DNA of 64,000 nucleotides from Vermamoeba vermiformis. Lineage: Eukaryota > Tubulinea > Echinamoebida. Positions 42,901-56,302 of the stretch are shown one piece after another (the first letter of the stretch is position 1; each line of letters begins with the position of its first letter). Made by a program: the position numbers and the translations under genes. The stretch spans positions 1-64,000 of the forward strand of contig JBEWZL010000073.1 of the NCBI GenBank assembly GCA_045837725.1, written 5' to 3'. The notes under the pieces were generated by a model that ran no database searches, was not told the origin of the DNA, and was given only the letters and a program-made list of their open reading frames with translations.

Positions 42901-45900
42901 GCCTTTGTAATGGAAGAAACTTCGTTCGTGATCGAGCATATCTCTGTTGCAATCTCGCGCTCGACACGTCAACTTGGTGTTGAAACAGTAGTACTCTAAG
43001 AACTGGCCTAAGGTCAAGTCGTTCTATTAAAGATGTTTAGTAGATATTTCCTAATTAGGATATAACAGGGCTTACCGATGAATAGTAATCGATGTAATGC
43101 AGCTCTTGCGGAATGCAGTTGGACGAAGTCTTGTGACAGAAGAGCGAGTGCAAGTACAAGATGTATTGCGTCGAGTCAATGCGCCGTTCACTCAACGGAG
43201 GCAAGTTGTACTGCTGTTCAATTGCAGCCAGCACGCATCGATAGTTGAACTCAATGCCAAACGGATTTCTTCTTGAAATGGTGCGCACTTCGCTCGTTGC
43301 AACAGGCGCGGCAGTACTTGCAGCATCAGCACGCGGGGTCTTGGTCTTGTTCTTGTCGCTCGTGCTGTTGTAATAGTCGCGATAAGAAGTGTCGGTCAGG
43401 GACTCGTCGTCTTTGGTGTAAATTGGCTCGTACGACGTGTACGAACTGTTGTAGTCATTGCTGAGCATAATGTTGTTGATAATGTTGTTAATGAGATGTG
43501 ATTGCGAGCACGTGTACAGATTGGGCTCGGTAGGTCTGCGTCGTAAAATCGGATAGACAGCTGGCACGGCAGGACCAGTGGCATTGGGGTCTTTGGCTTG
43601 TTTCGGTACTTGATGCACAAACTTGACATTTGGCGACGTTGAGAGACATCTGTCTTCAATGTATTTGACTTCGGGCGTTGTTTTCTTCTCGCCCTGGTCA
43701 GTAGCAGAACTTTCAGTCGAAGGACTGGTCTCGTCAATGTACGTGTCTGCGATGAGTTTGAGCTCCAAGTTCATGTCGTAGACCGCGTAACAAACAAAGT
43801 GCAACACTTTTTTGACCTTGGACAAAATCTCGTTGCGATCTCCGCGCAGTACTAAAGTGCAGAACAAATCACGTGGACAAGATTCGATGTATGTGCAGGG
43901 CTTGATAGTGCCATCGGGCAATTTGTAAGCTTCAATATGAAATCTCCCACACGTGCCCATTTGAGCCATGCCAACATGTTCTGTAATCAGCCATTAGTTA
44001 TGCAAGTAAAGGTTTCGTGATTGTTACCTGTTGAGGCCAATAAATCTCCGCGGGTGATTCGAGCAATAATGTGCATCAAATTAGGCTTGAGATTGAGTTC
44101 CAAACAGACATTCTCTTCCAACATAAAATCTTGTGCTAAACGCGACACATTTTTGGCAACGAAAACAATGTCTGGACGAACACTCGCGACTTTGTGCACC
44201 AATATGCGCAGATATTCTTTCTCCTAGTAAAATAAAGGTAAATATTATCGTAAAGACGAATATTATCGCTCTTTTCACCTGTGCTAACAGCGAGTCAAAG
44301 GACGACAGCCGCGCATTTCTTTCGTACTCGAGGGCGCAATTGAGCAACAAGATCTTTGGTTCAGTGAACTCTGATTTCATTCGCTTGTTGGTCCTGTTTT
44401 TGGTGAACACCACGCCGTCAACTGACTGGCAATCGGACTGTTGGCCACCTTCAATCTTTTTAATCTGTTACATTGAATGTTAATGCCTCGTTTGTAAAAA
44501 ATAGGGAGTCTTTAATAACGTACTTTAATGTATCGTCTTATATCAATAGCGTCGCCATCTCTGACATGTGGCTTGACACTGCTGCATGCGGATCTGGCCA
44601 AGTGAATGATAACATCTAACAATTAAGTGAGTACGTCATTAGCAACTATAATATTATACGACTTACTTATCCACGATGAATCTAGCCCTTCACGCTCGAC
44701 GAGTTCTCTTGTCAGCCGCAACAAATGAAGGTCGAATTCTTTTTCTAATTTGTGATAGAACTTCTGTACAATGAGCTCTGGAAAAAATGTCATTTGTTAT
44801 TCGTCATGGTGCAATGAATATTTATAGTGACGTACTTTCGTGGTGCTCTTCAGTGGTATCGATGGTCCCCGCAGCAGATCCATCGCTCGGATTGAACATG
44901 GTTTTGAATGCTTGCACCATGTCATCGAGATCAATGCGCGCACGTGACATGCGATTGCGATACTTGATGGTCTTATCAATGCGTGGCGTGCTGGCCTTTT
45001 TTGATAAAAATTGATCAACAGTCCTGACATCGACGTGACCACCGAGCTGATGAAGGTACGGCACTTCACTCGGCGGTGATAACATCGAATCGAAGATCGG
45101 CGAGGACTTGTCAAAGTAATGGCCTGTCGATGCCCCTAATGATCCAAAGCCGCTCTCAGGCGAAGACATGTACAATCGATCCTCGCCCGTCAAATGATCG
45201 TGCATCATGCGCGGATCATTGCGCACATGCGTGAAGTTGACGTCATCAGGACTCGTGCCCAACGTCAAGTCATCGCGCACTGGAACGATGGGTGCTGGTG
45301 AGGCTGAAAAGAAGTGTCAAGATCTGCTTTTGAAAGAAAATAAGGACTTACATGGCACTGCGTCTTGATCGGGCAATAAATGATAGCCACTGAAAGCTAT
45401 TCTTGTGTAGGTACGAGACAAGAGTTCCTCCTCTATAAGCCACAATTAGCCTCAAATAATTGTACAATAATATCTGGACGTACCTTGTGGATCGGCCAAG
45501 TCATCGATCAACGCATTGTTATTATTAATATTATTGATATTTGTCGAGCCGTTATCTCTCGGTGAGTTCAACGGGTCATTAATTCGACGGAAATTATCGC
45601 CAGAACTAGCCATGCTTGGTGTGGTAGCCAGCGGAGTCTTCGGCTTGACTTCCTCGCACAGATTTGGATTTTGCAAGATGTTGAAACAGAAATTACACAC
45701 GCGCACTGCATTCTTATTGTAGCCCAATAACTCGCCAGGCACGTTGTTTTCAGTGCATTTGTGGCAAAAGATTTGTCCGCACAACTGGAACGAGATTAAT
45801 ATGGATTAATTAAACGAAATATTTCTAGTACTTACTCTGCAGTGATGTTTGCGAACTAATACGCCGAATGGCACTTGACAGTTGTAACAATTCGTCACAC

Positions 45901-46618
45901 TTTCATCGCGCATCCAAAATTCCTAAAAGAAACACGTGTCAATAAAAATATATCAATGAGTCGTCTTACTTTTTGGTTCTTATCATTGCGCCGCATTCTG
46001 AGCTTGTCCAACATTCCAATTTCACCGCTCGACAAACCACTCGGCTTATTCTGCACTCGTCTCTCAACACTCTTAATGTTTCGGTTGATGCGCGGCACTT
46101 GTGGAATTTCTTTGTTTGGAGTGTGTTGCACAGGTACTGTTGTCGAGCGTACTGGCTGAGGTGCATTGGCACTGCTATGATTAGCAGGTATATTTCGCGT
46201 CCTATTGTCATTTTGCGCTGTCAAAGTCGGGCCTACTAAGATTGCGTTGTTTGTCTTGGCTTGAGCTAGTGACCGCGGTGATATTGGTTCAGTAGGTGTT
46301 TGCGTAGTGTTTGGATTGGTATGAGCAGCAGTCGTATTTAACGGAGGACTAGTGGGCTTTGGGGCAGAATTGTTGGATGGCACGGGTTCTTCTTTGGTTC
46401 CAAATAATCTAAGAATATTTTTATTATAACTAATATGCCATGTATGTGATTGTAAATAATTATTAAATTAACTGCTTGTATTATTGAAATTCTGAAATAA
46501 TTTCGATTGAATTGAAATTTGAAAAGCTCAAGCCTTCAAAACGATAAGTTACCTCGCAAAAAATCCTTTCTTTTCTACAGCTGGTGAAGGAGGTTCAAAT
46601 TGCACAAAGTTATTCATT
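39917..46618 (-). CDS. FAB1/PIKFYVE: 1-phosphatidylinositol-3-phosphate 5-kinase (Fab1/PIKfyve)
   Basis: About 20 exons encode a large protein starting [20 protein letters not shown]. The N-terminal FYVE finger binds PI3[37 protein letters not shown] disordered Asp/Asn region follows, then the chaperonin-like (CCT/TCP1) domain ([36 protein letters not shown]), a cysteine-rich CHK-type region ([35 protein letters not shown]), a second disordered linker, and the C-terminal PIP kinase domain ([45 protein letters not shown]). It ends [13 protein letters not shown]. It makes PI(3,5)P2 on endosomes and vacuoles. The domain order is complete. Its 3' end marks the right border of the CG-poor block. 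Confidence 0.95.
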
Positions 46619-47270
46619 TTTAATTAATTTTCAGATCTGAAATAAATAAGCGATCTGTTTAACGTGTACGTTCTATTTACAAGTTGGTAGTGAATTATTA
46701 ATTCAATGTCATCCTTTGCTGTTAGCCGAGCTTGGCTGGTTGTTAAAATTGCACTCTGGAAAATTCAGCAGCATTTTTCTGATCGAGCACAATAAATTCA
46801 GCAGATCCAAAAGATTCTGTTACGTAAAGAAACCGAACTATCATATTTTACACATTAATGGATAACATATTCCCGATGTGACAGCTGCAGCCGCTCAAAC
46901 GAAAAGAAAACAATTGAATTTGGGATATCAAATTAAATTTAGAACAATCAGCGAGCGAAAATCCGAGTCATATTCGATAAGGATAGACTACCCACGAGTA
47001 ATTATAATTTATGGAACAGTGCTGATACCAAAGGTCATTAAACGCAAGGTAGAACGCTTGGATTTGGATTTGTCTCCTTTTCGACCAACGAACAGGGCTA
47101 CGTTGCAAAGAAGGCGATAGAAACTGTGGATAATATAAGGTGTTCAACGGCCATACTCTGAGGGTCTCTATTTGTATTTAACGAAATTAAATAATTCTTG
47201 TGAATTCTGGCAAACAACGAAAACCGAGTTCCCTTACGAAACGACAACGCGAAACAATAAATTTGAATGC
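46619..47270. promoter_or_regulatory. Divergent intergenic region between FAB1 and the SANT-like gene
   Basis: About 650 bp separate two divergent starts. Both promoters should be here. I see no gene; a short open frame at 46878-47120 has no support. No distinctive site is recognised. Confidence 0.4.
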
Positions 47271-50200
47271 ATGACTGAAATGTCGGAAGTAGCACCACAA
47301 GAGTTCTTCGCTCTGGAAGACTCGCTCGCGGGGCATGAAGCCCTGCCGACATTATTTGACTCAGCGATCGCTGATGAGCCCAAAACAATTCAAGCGGATG
47401 CGCCTGAACCTGAACCAGCGGCAAGAATAGACGACGGATTGTCCGACGATGAAGATGAGCCACGTCTATTAACTAGAGCGCAGAAAAAATCGGGCAAAGC
47501 AAGGATTGCGAGAGCCGATTCGAGGGCCGATGAGAATTATTCACCGCGCGGCCCGTCCTCAAAAGGCGGCAAAAAAAAGAGCTTCGGCAAGAAAGGCTCG
47601 AAGAACCTGCCAAAGGTAATATAAAAGAGTTATTCAATTTGCAGATCTGATCTATTCCGTCTTTTTTCGTAATCAAGCGATTAAATTTTATTTAGGTAAA
47701 TTTGAATATGATTTAATTCGTGCGCTATATTTAATATGCTATTAAATTTAAATTTCATTATTTCTCTTTATCGAAATTGGATCCCAACTGACAGACAAGT
47801 CAGTATAATTTTATAAATATTACATTTGCGCGAAATGCAATAATAACGCTCCATATTCAACAGCCCGTTATAGTCCGCAAACCAGTTCCCACAATCATCC
47901 CGGTCAAAGAAGTTCCTTTTTTGTACGACAGAATTCTGGCAGCCTTGCCACAGGTCGATAAGGTTAGTTTTATTGCAAATTGATTTTACATTGTACTGAT
48001 ATGCTATCGTAGCTATATTACGACTCCTACGCTATTCAGAATTTAACGATCTGCTCCATCCTCGAAGTAGAAAAATACGCGCATGAAGGTACGAAATAGA
48101 CCACCAAAGACAACATTGTGAAATTCTATATTGTGTTCATAATCCTTTCCATCCACTAGTTCATTTTTCCTAAATAGGTGTAATTTAATTTAACTAACGA
48201 AAAAAATAGCTGATCCAGAAAAAGCGCTGTTCGAGGACCTCGTTAAGACGGTACTAGAGGACTCTTCTAATAAGTATAAGGTCCGTATTTAATATTTACA
48301 ACCGAAATCATGTGCACCTAGCAAAAAACTTAAATTTTCCTTATTTAGTTAACTGCCCGACAAAAGAACGGCCGCGTTGACGGTAAGCGACAATATACAT
48401 TATATATATCATCGATCATGTAGTAATACTCAATACAGCGAGCTGGACGAAAACGGATATTGGACGAGATCCCATGGAAGTACTGTCGCGCTACAATGAA
48501 CTAATGTCTGGCGATGAAGAAAAAGCCAAACGAAGTTATCGCGCGCATAATCCTGAGCGCAAAGACTGGACCGCTGCTGATCTTAAGAGGCAAGGCGATT
48601 GTTATTAGACACGTCTAAATGTTTAAAGGCTAACTGACTGCTCGTAGATTCCGCGAAGCTTTTCTCAAATACGGAGCAGGTCCGACGAGCAACAAAAAGA
48701 TCGCGCAATTCATGGGCATTCATCCTAATCAAATCGCGTATATTAAGCAACGAATCAGACGCCTAGCCCGCCAACGCGAAATTGAAACTGAATTTGATCG
48801 TGCAGCCTTTGAGATGGTGAAAGACATGAAAGTAAGTGTAGCTATCATTATTACAATATAAGCACTGTGTCTCAACCATCCATTGCAGAGTGTTCCTGAC
48901 AAAGTGCTGTTCAAACACTTGCGCGACAAGCTCATTCGCGAAGACGAAGAAGACAAGGCCAACAAAGCTGCAGCGCGCAAGGCAAAGAAGAATGCCATAT
49001 CCTCGCTGAACAATGAAGCAGAGGACCAACAAGATGAAGACGGGACTACCAACTTGGGTGCTGAGAGCGAAATTTCAGCGAGAGACAATGCTGAAGACCC
49101 TGCTGCTGCCTCGGCAGAGAATGAAACACCAGCGAACAATACCTCGCCAGAGCAGACTAACGGTCATGGTGCAGCTGAGGGGGCCAATGAGGAAGCACTG
49201 CAAGAGACGCCAACAAAACCTCTGGCCTCTCCTGAGCCAGCAGAGATCAGTCCGACCTCGAGGCAGCGCAAGAGAACCAAGCCGCAGTCGAGTGAAAAAC
49301 AACCCAAGCGAAGGAAGACAGAACACACGCCACCAAAGAGTGCCAGTGCACCGGCCACAGAAGTGTTCAACAGTCCAGTCGGCAATGCTGACACAACGCC
49401 CTCACCGCTGCCAAGCCCGACAATGGACGGTGCGAAAAACAAACCGTTGACTGAACGAGAACAGCGACTATTGAAACGAAAACAATCGTTGGGCAAAAAA
49501 GACGACGAGACTAATGGTAGTGAAGAACCCGCGCTGCTTCTGCCTGCACGCAAGAAGAGGAAGAGTGGCGGAGACACCGCCAAACTAGCAGAAAAGACTG
49601 CTGAAGTGTCAAAGTCCTCCAAGTCAGGCGACGAAGAGCCCATCATTGCGGACACAACGCTGTCTCAAGCACCTGAACCCATCAGCTCGACTGACACTAA
49701 TGGCCCGCGATCCCCAAGTGAACCAGCGACACCGAGGGAAGTCCCTGAGGTCAGGACTGTGCAAGCCAAGGAATCAACCAAACCACCGCGCGATTATTCC
49801 ACGACAGTTGTTCCCGCGCAGTACATGTCTGTGATGACTGTCCAACCGACACCAGCACGCGCTGCCTCACCTCCTCGCGCAGCACGAGCTCCACACAATG
49901 ACAACAACAATGAGGGTCCTGCGCTCATGTCGCGCTACGCAACACCACACCCACAGTCGACCAATTCGCTGAGCAGCAGCCCATCGTTGCCTTCAAGCAC
50001 GCCCTCGCCGTACGCAACACCGATGCTCCCGAGTCAATCTTCCATGCACTCAATACGCTCTACGAGTCCATTGCTCGAGAACATGGGCAGCATTCCGATG
50101 TTGTTGAGCGACACAGCTGCAAGCTCGATGAAAACTAACTCTCGGTGGATACCTGAACCAATGACTGCTAGTAATTCAATGCAGTTCAATTACAGCTCAA

Positions 50201-50763
50201 CACCAGTCTATCCACCACGCAGTGCTTCGAATGGCTATCCCACCACCACAACCCCGCAACTGTTGTCAATCCCACCACAAGCACCCCCGCGCTCTAACCC
50301 CACACCTGCCAATAGGAGCCTTCCAATTGTACCACAACGAAATGTGTCACCACAAAACATCCCTCTGGGCACACCTCTGACGTCATTCTCAATGAGCTCC
50401 TATACGAATTATCCTCAACCAACACCCAATTACTTGCCTTCAATGTCATTCACACCACAAAACACGCAAGTTAACTACAGCCAATACGGTGCTGTACCGA
50501 ACACCTATCCCTCGATGCAGCCAGCAAAACAATCGCAATACCCGATGATGGCCTCCCCGCGCGACTTTGAAGCTGCGTTCACGCCGTTTTTGATTAATTC
50601 TCCGGACTTCTCGGCGTTGAATGCCAGCCAAGCGTCGCAACAATTCACTGGACCCTACCCGATGTTAGGTTACAATCAGCAACCACAACAGCGCCAATAT
50701 GATGTATCAAAAGCCCCAAAACCCACCACGTTTGTGCCTTATGTAAATAACAATGCGAAATAA
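47271..50763 (+). CDS. SANT/Myb-like nuclear protein with a long disordered tail
   Basis: About seven exons, the last one 1.9 kb. The start is MTEMSEVAPQEFFALEDSLA. The N-terminal 110 residues are acidic then basic. A folded region follows (FLYDRILAALPQ, LTICSILEVEKYAHE), then a SANT/Myb-like helix-turn-helix segment (KDWTAADLKRFREAFLKYG, NKKIAQFMGIHPNQIAYIKQ) and a charged helix (RRLARQREIETEFDRAAFEM). The remaining 630 residues are disordered: Lys/Glu-rich, then very rich in Pro, Ser, Thr and Gln (TPHPQSTNSLSSSPSLPSST, QQPQQRQYD). This suggests a chromatin-associated protein with an activation-type tail. It is not an obvious member of a named complex. CG content is normal. Confidence 0.7.
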
Positions 50764-53500
50764 TGTAATAATAAACAATATGAGATACTGCTATTACGTG
50801 CGTCCTTTATGAATCAAAGCTGTTGGACTAAGTTTCAATGTCGACTTCAAAGTCTAAAAAGTTGTTTCAGTGAACAATGATCGACTTCATGAACGGCGAG
50901 CGTTATTGAGTTCCATTTCATGCGCTATCTTTGAATCAGTAGCTTTAGCCGTATGCTTGGAAAAGTCTTCGCCAGCGATCAGCTGGAGAACAGACGAACT
51001 TGCTAACCTTACAGTAAGACTTCAAATTGGCCTAATCGGTGAACGGCTGAAGAGCGCCAGATACCAAATGTACTAGAAACGGCAATACTGCAAGACTAAA
51101 GAGTTCCTAAATAGCTTTTTCCAAATCGAAGTAGCGCTCAAACTGCCGCGTAGTTCTCCTAAAACTCTAGGTACAATAGAAGCCAGCAGTTGGTCTTCTC
51201 ATGCGTTACTCTTTTTTACTGGCCTAAAAATTGCTCTTCAGTGAACGAAATTCGATTTCGTGAACCGTTGTCGCTACCAAACTGTAGAAACAGGGCAATT
51301 GTCAGCATTTGACCTCCTAGAAAAGACGGACAATGAGTGAGAATGAGCACATGAACGTGCCTTATATCATCGAGCATAACATTGCGCCGAAGGAGTCATT
51401 AGTAAAGTCAAAGCAGACCGTTACAAACCGGATCCAAAAATGTAGTACTTGAAAAGCGGCGTCATACTAATCTAGGACTTAAGAATGGGCTATTGAGGCG
51501 AATAATCGAGATTTTTATGCATTATAAAGATTGAAACACGATGTCTAGCACCTGCTCGTTATCTGGAGCGATTCCCAAGACTAAAAATAGTACTTCGTTA
51601 GAGAACGAGTTGGAGGATAGCTGCCCTGAAGGCTGCTTTCAACGCACCTTCATAAGACTGCGCCTTTGTTATCGTGGCCTGGTGTCCATCGGGCGGGCTC
51701 GTACAGGAGGCTGCAGTCTAGTCTTATGTTAGGCCGTGAGAGCGACGCAAGTCAAACCGAAGCTATATCTCAACCTACTAACTCTGATCGATGTATGGAC
51801 TCACATGCTGCCTCTAATAAGAGGCTACAATGCTCGAACCAGGTCGTTACAAACTGCGATCCGAAATTGAATTAATTTAAAAATGGCGTCATGGTTACCT
51901 AAAGAGCCAGTATAGCCACAATTAAGGTAAAGACTCGTCCAACAGTCATTTCTAGCCTATATTCCATCCATTAGTACGCATTTCAAAGACTAAAAATAGT
52001 TGCCTTTCACTGAACGCGTACTTGCTTCGTGAACGAGATAGCTTGGTACAGAGGTTGAAGTTTGCGATAGCTCGAGAAAATTGAGCGAAAAGGCGAACTA
52101 GTGACAACAGAAATAAACGATCGTTCATCTAGTGGTTACTTACTGCCGCTGTTAGCCCTCTGTCCTCGTCTCGAGCAGGTTTAATCAGACATGTAGGTCA
52201 ACGGCTGCATTACCACTGTCCATTCTGCTGCCTGTTAGCTGCGTTAATTTAAGTCTTGTTGTTGCGCAATGCACCGAGCGTCTATGCGGCCGATGAAACC
52301 AAGTACCTTGTACCGAGACTAAGCTAACTCCTAGCGAGGCACAACTACGGCTACACGCCCTCTTCTTCGGCAATGGTGTACTGGTGCAGGTTAGCATCAA
52401 CTAACTGCGCTCTCTCCATTAAGCGCGAACCTTCAAAGTTGCGCCGCTCTTCTAGAGCTCCTGCCGTGTAAAGACTAAAAACTACTTTTTCAGTGAACGG
52501 CAGCGATTTCGAAGAGTGTTTAGCTGCAGGACTTGAGGACCCTCATAGTTCATCAACTACTCGACTCTTAGAATAATTAAGCAATCAGTCTTCAATTAAC
52601 TATGACGCTTACTTCAGAAAGCTAGGACCAAACATCTAGCGAACGAATAATAAGACGACGCAGTAGTATCGTAAGCCTATCACAACTGCTTCGAGCCACC
52701 AATTAGTTTGTAGTCGTAATGCTAATACTGATTGGCTTGCTTCAAAGACTTAAAAAGTTGTTTTCACTGAACGGCAGCCTTCATTCTTCAAGTAATTAGA
52801 ACGGTATTGCCGAAGTAACGAGAAATGCGATAACTACCTTGTGTAGCCAAGAGGTCAGGCCAATACCATGCCAAAAGAGTGCCAACCAGTACTCATCCGT
52901 AGCTTGTTCGGTTGTTGAAGGTGTGCTAGCAAGTCAAATACGCTAGGCTATGTAACAAATGACTCTCTGCGCTCTATTGACAGCAGTCTTATTAGTAAGA
53001 GAGGCTAACGAAGCTCGGTACATACCGTTACAAACGAAAAACGCTTTCATGAACCGCAAGCATGATTGGTTTGTAATAAACAAAGCGCTTAGCAACCAAG
53101 AGACGTTCTATGTTGAGCAATGCCAAGTTACCATGCAATATGAATAAAAGACCGAGCCACAAGCGTCTGTTTTAACGCAGAGATGTCGTTACTCCAACAA
53201 TAGTAGTCCGTAGTCTGATCAACATCAGTAAGAAGGCAGTGAAGCCAAGAAGCTAGGAATAGTGTACACGTATCCTATTAAGTCTCAAGGGATGCACCCC
53301 ATTCGCAGGAATAGCTGGCAAAGTCCGCAGCAGCTCGTTACAAAACGACAGATCTCAAATTGAATCTTCAAGAAATAGTTTTAGAAGGGCTTAAGATCAA
53401 TAATAGCGTTACCTATAGATATTTTCGCTGTTTCTTCCTTCTTAGCCGATGCTTAGTGGTTAAAGTACGGTGCCGATAATCCACAACACCGCCAAAATTG
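50764..53500. repeat. Degenerate interspersed repeat tract, apparently non-coding
   Basis: No long reading frame is convincing over 2.7 kb, although the GC content is higher than in other intergenic DNA. Two short elements recur. Element A (about 50 bp, core TTCAAAGACTAAAAA, then TTCAGTGAACG) lies at 50845, 51221, 51571, 51981, 52468 and 52741. Element B (core CGTTACAAAC, then GATCC and AAATTGAA) lies at 51418, 51843, 53025 and 53332. Spacing of A is about 275-490 bp. TTCATGAAC or TTCGTGAAC palindromes follow in several units (50887, 51256, 52025, 53047). Sequence between elements is not conserved. It could be an old satellite, promoters of a small-RNA family, or a structured long RNA. Confidence 0.6.
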
Positions 53501-53803
53501 GCTCGTTCATGAAAAACAGTGTTAGCGAGCTAATTCATGAATAAAATGCACTGTTTTGCCAAGAACAATGCCTGAGTGTAACTCTGCACCGGCCTGAAGT
53601 GCCTGAAGTGGGATGCGCGAAGACGTTCATGGATAACTGGTTGCTTCAACGTTGCCGGCATGAGAGTGTGCACGAAACCACGTGTATAAATTGTAGGATG
53701 TTCTAACATCCGCTTCGCGTAACAAGCAGCGATCTGGATTCTCCCGCCAAAATTGTTCAATTCAATTTTACGCCTACCTCGCAAGTAACTTTCGTTGCAT
53801 CGC

Positions 53804-54029
53804 TCAAGTGACAACCATGTCATTCTTAAAAGGTTTGCCGTCGAGAACTGCCTTCTGCTCGAGCGGATACAGCGCCGTACGTTCCTCAAACTGAAACAAT
53901 CGATTAGTATCACGCTAATGCTTAAATTAGGTTAATCAATTTTATATTCAAACTTACCGATGCACGCACGACAAGACAGAACCAGAGGGTAAGCCACCTC
54001 TCGAGATTAGAAGTCACCAAAATAATCAT
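53804..54029 (-). CDS. Tiny putative single-pass membrane protein, about 52 residues
   Basis: Two exons join in phase 0: MIILVTSNLERWLTLWFCLV with VRAS, a GTAAGT donor at 53958, and an acceptor TTTCAG before FEERTALYPLEQKAVLDGKP and FKNDMVVT. The first half is hydrophobic enough for a membrane segment and the second half is charged. Size and layout resemble small mitochondrial inner-membrane subunits, but I cannot name a family. The first exon overlaps, antisense, the first exon of the gene starting at 53960. Confidence 0.4.
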
Positions 54030-54574
54030 TTCATACAGCGTCTCAAAAAATCAAAAATAATCCCCGACAATTGTTAATTAAATTACCTCGTTCGCCTGTT
54101 GCCGATAAAGAGGAAAATAATGCTCCTCTGCCGAACCCAGCTGAAAAATCGCCTTCTCAGAGCAACCCTAGCAAAAAGAGGTAAGAGCATTCTGTAGATA
54201 TTGTACGTTAGTGTTAACACTCTATTAGGCCATTGAATATGATTATAAATAAAGAGACAGAAGAACGAAAAGCAAAACGCATCAAATCCACAACCGAGCC
54301 AGAACCAGTGTTGGCGAGCGTTAAATACACTCCGAGGAAGAAAAACGATAAGAAGATCACAGTATCTCTTCGCTCTTCGAATAAGACATCTCAAACTGAC
54401 GCACGACAAAAAGAGAACAAGATCAACGCTGCCGAACCGCGCACACAGGCCAAATTGACCGAGAAGAAAGCACAAGCTATCAATACCATCGCAGAGAAGA
54501 ATCAGCTACGACATACTAAAGAACTATTAGGCTTACTCTTTGGCAAGTCTCGCAAAAAGAAGTCTACTAACTGA
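53960..54574 (+). CDS. Small basic, probably nuclear protein
   Basis: Three exons joined in frame give about 165 residues: MHARQDRTR, then SQKIKNNPRQLLIKLPRSPV, a proline/serine-rich stretch, and a last exon with KETEERKAKRIKSTTEPEPV, YTPRKKNDKKITVSL and a helix ending LLGLLFGKSRKKKSTN. Lysine and arginine are abundant, with several possible nuclear localisation signals. No domain is recognised. The stop is 90 bp from the convergent RPL8 stop, with AATAAA just after it (54599). The start exon is small and is the least certain part. Confidence 0.5.
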
Positions 54575-54663
54575 GGATCCTGTAACCACCCCCTTGTAAA
54601 TAAAGCCAGCGTTCGATTGAAGAAACAGATCGGGTCGTAATTTTTATATGTTTTATTGGGTGT

Positions 54664-55961
54664 TTACAATTCGAGCTCGGTGGCCTTCTTTTGACCTCCA
54701 CGGAGTCTACCAGTTCGTCTGGCGGCGATAAGACCGACCTTTTGACCGTGAGGAGCGTCACGGCGAACGGTAGAGGGGTGACCAATGTGTTGATGGTTAC
54801 CACCACCATGAGGATGTTCTACAGGGTTCATAGCAACACCACGCACTCTGGGCCAAGCATTGCGCTTAGCCTTGTACTTGTGGTGAGCACGGCCAGCCTT
54901 CAACATGGGCTTCTCCATACGACCACCACCAGCAACGAGACCGATCATGGCACGGCAGTCAGAGCTGATAGCCTTCTTCTTGTTAGAGGGCAACTTGACG
55001 AAGGTCTTGTTGTCGTCAGGGTTGTGGGCAACAACGGTGGCGAATCTGCCAGAAGTACGGGCCATAGCTCCGCGGTCACCAGTCTTCTCTTCAACGTTGC
55101 AAATGATGGTACCTTCGGGGAGGTTGCCGACGGGGACGACGTTACCAACGCTCAATTGAGCTGAGAAAAAAAGAGTTAGCAAATCTGCGACAACAACAAA
55201 AAAAATATTGCTGGAATAATCCGTCTTGTTATAATAATTTGCCGTAAATATTTTACTAATAGTAAGTCAAATCAGAGCCATAATTAAAGGATAAAAGATC
55301 GACAAATCTCACTTACCCTTTCGGCCAACATAGAGGAATTGACCAGTGTAAAGGCCTTCAGCGGCGATGAAAGTCTCAGTATCGATCTTGTACTTGTGAG
55401 GGTTTCTGAATTGAACCTTAGCAAGGGGAGCACCACGACCAGGATCGTGAATGATCTCCTTGACGAGACCCTTCAAGTAACCGTGTCTCTCGGCGAAATC
55501 GTAGACGCGGTGTCTAGCAGGTCCCTTTCTGTGTTTGTTGTGGCTCTATTATAAGAATTACAATTAATATCGGCGTCCCAGATGAGAAAATAGAATGAAC
55601 AAAATAATATCAGCGAGACGTTGAATATCGCCAACAATTGTTCGTATTCTTCCACAACTCGTATTATTTTACTAACCTTGAAGACGGAACCTCTACCCTT
55701 TCTTTGCGCTAAAATAATAAATGGATTAGAATAATGGAAATAATATAATTATTATATAAACTATTTTCGTAGCAGTAATAAATGTTTTCAATTAATTTGT
55801 AGAATAAATTAATTAATTAATTGTAGTTTAAATAATAACAATATTATTGTTTTGTAGGCTGAGCTAGCAACAAGCGGGATCAAATCAGTAAAGATCTCGT
55901 TTTGCCAACCAACGTATTGATTGCAGGGGTCAATATACATACATCTAATAACACGACCCAT
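54664..55961 (-). CDS. RPL8: 60S ribosomal protein L8 (uL2)
   Basis: Four exons encode about 255 residues. Exon 1 is MGRVIR (ATG at 55961) with a GTATGT donor, exon 2 [10 protein letters not shown], exon 3 ends with the KAQ region, and exon 4 runs from [20 protein letters not shown] to the stop at 54664. Conserved uL2 segments include [48 protein letters not shown] and the universally conserved [20 protein letters not shown], whose His lies at the peptidyl-transferase centre. The C-terminus [14 protein letters not shown] is normal. An intron right after the first six codons is typical of ribosomal protein genes. Confidence 0.97.
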
Positions 55962-56302
55962 GTTGACTGAGGACTTGTATCACGTTTAGGCAAAGTGCAC
56001 GAATAAAAGACAGGAACAAGGAAGAGAGGCAAACAAACAGCGCCAAAAAATCTCGGCCAAACATTTTCCGAAGGATTTTTGGGCAAAACAAATATCAACC
56101 CGGATTTTCTTATGGCTGCTTATTATTGTTGAATCTCCACCTTATTGTATGAAACAAAGCGGGTTGACGAATTAAATTTGAATGTGCTGTGATCTCGATC
56201 TGATCTTGAATCTCGCTTAGAAATTGTGGACGTACGTACAAAATTTGGCCGTTAGCCTTTCTTTACATTTACATTCAATGTTACAAGTTTGGATTCGCAA
56301 GT

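Noticed and set aside
43273-43464. Cysteine-rich and serine-rich frames antisense to FAB1, the RhoGEF and the SANT-like gene
   Set aside because: They mirror low-complexity coding sequence on the opposite strand and have no splice sites or homology.
51005-51020. CCTTACAGTAA as the conserved box of dictyostelid Class I small RNAs
   Set aside because: It differs from the box as I remember it, occurs once, and has no matching 5'/3' stem, so it is most likely chance.
51541-51732. Short open frames inside the repeat tract (51541-51732, 52959-53147) as genes
   Set aside because: They are no longer than expected by chance, have no recognisable residues, and overlap the repeated elements.
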